Assembly: GCF_023898315.1 (NCBI RefSeq) | Contig: NC_064622.1 | Span: 174,550,178-174,614,177 of the forward strand | DNA length: 64,000 bases | Direction: 5' to 3' | From: Schistocerca nitens | Taxonomy: Eukaryota > Arthropoda > Insecta > Orthoptera > Acrididae | Part shown: positions 61,733-64,000 of the stretch, in pieces | How positions within the stretch are numbered: the stretch's first letter is position 1 | Layout of the letters: each line of letters begins with the position of its first letter | Position numbers and translations under genes: made by a program | The notes under the pieces: model-generated | Databases searched by the model: none | What the model saw: only the letters and a program-made list of their open reading frames with translations | Told to the model about the DNA's origin: nothing

Positions 61733-62696
61733 CTAACAAGGGAACATCCCCATCGCACCGCCCTCAGATTTAGTTATAAGTTGATACAGGGGATAGGCAT
61801 TGAAAAACTGAACACAGATCAATCGAGAAAACAGGAAGAAGTTGTGTGGAAGTATGAAAAAAATAAGCAAAATATACAAACTGAGTAGTCCATGCGCAAG
61901 ATAGGCAACATCAAGGATAGGGTGAGCTCAGGAGCGCCGTGATCCCGTGGTTAGCGCACGCAGCTGCGGAACGAGAGGTCCTTCCGTCAAATTTTCCCAG
62001 GAGTGAAAAGTTTAATTTTTATTTTCAGACAATTATTATCTGTCCGTCCGATGCGAGGTAACCGCGCCGTAGTATGATGACGCTACACCTAAAAAACATC
62101 GAAAGACATGACATCAGTCGACTATAGCGCACGGAAGAGAGAGTATTCCTGCTAATGAGGCTCCCTGGCTGGCAGTTAACTGTTCGCTACTTTGGACGAG
62201 AGTGCATTAAATACGTGCGATGCATTGCGTGGGCAATATGAATCCAGCAAATATAGCTCGTGACTCCAATAACAATGTCAATGAATATTTTCCGAACTGT
62301 AAGGCATCGGAAAGTTCCTTAAGGGATCGAACGATTGTCGAACATTTGTATGATTATTTCCTACATTTGTTGAATAACAGTACGTGTGGTGATGATTGTC
62401 TGAAAATAAAAAAAATCAAACAACTAACCCGAGGGAAGACTTAAACCAACGACCTCTCGTTCTGCAGCTCCTCACGCTAACCACGCGACCACTGCGCTCC
62501 CGTGCTCAAGCTATCCTTGATGTTGCTTATCATGCACACGGACTACTCAGTTTGTTTGGTTTGAATATTTTTTTCATAGGTCCACACAACTTCTTCCTGT
62601 TTTTCGAATGATCTGTGTTCAGTTTTCAAGGCCTATCCACTGTGTCAACTTATAACTAAATCTGAGGAGGGTGCGATGGGAAGGTTCCCTTGTTAG
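61733..62696. mobile_element. Foldback-type element with ~300-bp inverted repeats, tRNA-like sequence in each arm
   Basis: Left arm 61733-62031 and right arm 62393-62696 are reverse complements. CTAACAAGGGAACATCCCCA is mirrored by the last bases (CCTTGTTAG), and the CAGATTTAGTTATAAGTTGA and GGAAGAAGTTGTGTGGA blocks appear in both. tRNA-like boxes (GTGGTTAGCG, AACGAGAGGTC) lie at about 61928-62000 (+) and 62440-62512 (-). The ~360-bp spacer (62032-62392) has no gene. The 61538-61888 frame is a by-product. No clear duplicate. Confidence 0.8.
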
Positions 62697-64000
62697 CTAT
62701 GAAACAACTGTAGCAAAACGGAGCATCCTCGTTATCCATGTGATGGATAAGACGACTAATTCGCAACATAAATGTCAATGTAAGCATCAGTTTCTGTTGG
62801 AACGTGCTTCCCGGACCAAATAACATACATTTCCTACGTCTTCAATGCGAATCATGTAGCAAATGTAATTTAAAGGACATAAAAATATCGAGTGAATTTA
62901 CTAAAATAATTATGAACCACTTGAATTTGCATTCAACAGGCAATGTTCAGAAGTCTGGTGTAGGAGTACTGCATGCTCTAATTCGAAACAACAAAAATCA
63001 ACAGAGTAACTATTATTGAACGTCATCAGGTCACTCATCGAGCATTCCTATGCAGTACTGTTACTGGTGACGTGTTATGATGCCTTTATCGTTAACTTCC
63101 TAAGAAGAAATGAAAGGCTGAGCCCCACCAAAAGACGTAAACTCGAGGAGAGAGTTGCGTGAACATATTATTTTACATCTGATAAATCCAAAAGTGTGTT
63201 TTGGGCTACGAATTCTGCCCCCAGGGTGTGTGCAACACAGCTGGAATTTGTTGCCAACAACTGAGACACCTTTCGGTCACAGTGTAAGAAAATCGAGCAA
63301 CAAAACTACATCACCTGTGCTACTGCATGATAACGGACTATGTTGATTTGAGAAACAAAACTATCCAGGAGATTGATAGGAAAGTCGTCTCTCAGGCACA
63401 TTTGTATTGATAGGGAAGTCCTCTCTCAAGCACTTGTCCCTCTCGTCATATATTTGTAAAATTTTACCTTTCCCACTCTAGATCGATCAACCGTCAAGGC
63501 AATTCATTTCTAGACGAAAATACTTTTAAAACTACTCTTGTTTATTGACATCGTTAGAACAAGTAGGTTTCTACAGGCGTAGAATTTGTAAACAACTTTA
63601 GCATTGTCATATCGTTTTAGATATCGTGAAAGAAAATTCTGCTGCTAATTAATTTCTCTTTGATAATTACTGTTGCGTTTAGTAAACTAATGGAAAATGC
63701 AATTAAAATATTCACTGTACTAATACAAACTAAAGTCAGCTTCATACAGAAACATCACGACGGCAGTCTATCTTAATAAAGCATTAAGTTTCTGTGAGAC
63801 AATTGGGCTTATTTTAACACGAATTAGTAGGATATTACAGACTTTACACTTAGAAAAGATCTGTATTTATTTCATTTCCTGTACCATTCGTAAGTGTTAT
63901 GAAAATGGGGCTTTTCATAGATAAAATTATGCATTCACAACAACAAAAAAATGTCGGCAGAAAACAAAAGTGGCATTATGAATCTGGCAGTACCGTAAGG
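62697..64000. other. Unassigned AT-rich interval to the window end
   Basis: No recognisable gene or element. The short frames at 62804-63019 and 63155-63346 show no domain. Confidence 0.4.

Overview
This window is nuclear DNA of a large, repeat-rich insect genome, most likely an orthopteran close to Schistocerca (locusts and grasshoppers). The assignment rests on recognition and on no search: the tRNA-headed SINEs, the Tc1/mariner, RTE, CR1/Jockey-like and R1-like element families and the solo LTRs all look like orthopteran repeat families. I found no convincing host gene. Nearly every long reading frame is a transposase or reverse transcriptase, or the shadow of one.

Layout: 1-1482 is the 3' part of a Tc1-like element split by a triple-nested SINE. 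1485-7040 holds a degenerate 316-bp tandem repeat, a SINE, a purine-rich minisatellite, a solo LTR, a Tc1-like stub and a CpG-rich block. 7040-9345 is a decayed hAT-like region with SINEs nested inside SINEs. 9799-11220 is a complete Tc1-like element with an uninterrupted 340-codon transposase, the only plausibly functional gene here. 11581-12738 is a tRNA-bearing repeat that received a solo LTR. 12985-17307 is one CR1/Jockey-like LINE carrying five later insertions. 17308-24640 has SINEs, decayed transposons and a hammerhead-ribozyme-like motif. 24640-26272 is an internally deleted LINE. 27171-29796 is a SINE split by an R1-like LINE. 30790-34646 is a Tc1-like element split by a LINE that is itself split by another LINE and a SINE. 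35878-39324 holds two adjacent DD41D (rosa-like) mariners, with a third at 51744-53298. 40265-43382 is a second copy of the first Tc1 family, split by a solo LTR that contains a SINE. 44582-46126 is a pyrimidine-rich LINE. 46600-64000 holds foldback structures, tRNA-bearing inverted repeats, a 5S-rRNA-derived SINE, further SINEs and much unassigned AT-rich DNA.

SINE names used below are local. A has a GCCGGCC start and a tail ending in GAGCCATTTGAACCATTTT. B has a CGCGGGATTAGCCGAGCGG head. C has a GCCGCGCGGGGTAGCC-like head and an ACCGATGACCTCAGCAG tail. D has a CCCGGTAGCTGAGTGG head. E has a GAGCGAGGTGGCGCAGTGG head. F has a different tRNA-like head on the A tail. G has a GCCGGCACGTTAGCTCAGC head. 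H is 5S-derived.

Nothing here works as an operon or pathway. The interest lies in the insertion record, which many target-site duplications (TSDs) make readable, and in a few structured elements: the hammerhead-like motifs, the tRNA-carrying foldbacks and an intact transposase with unusual catalytic spacing.
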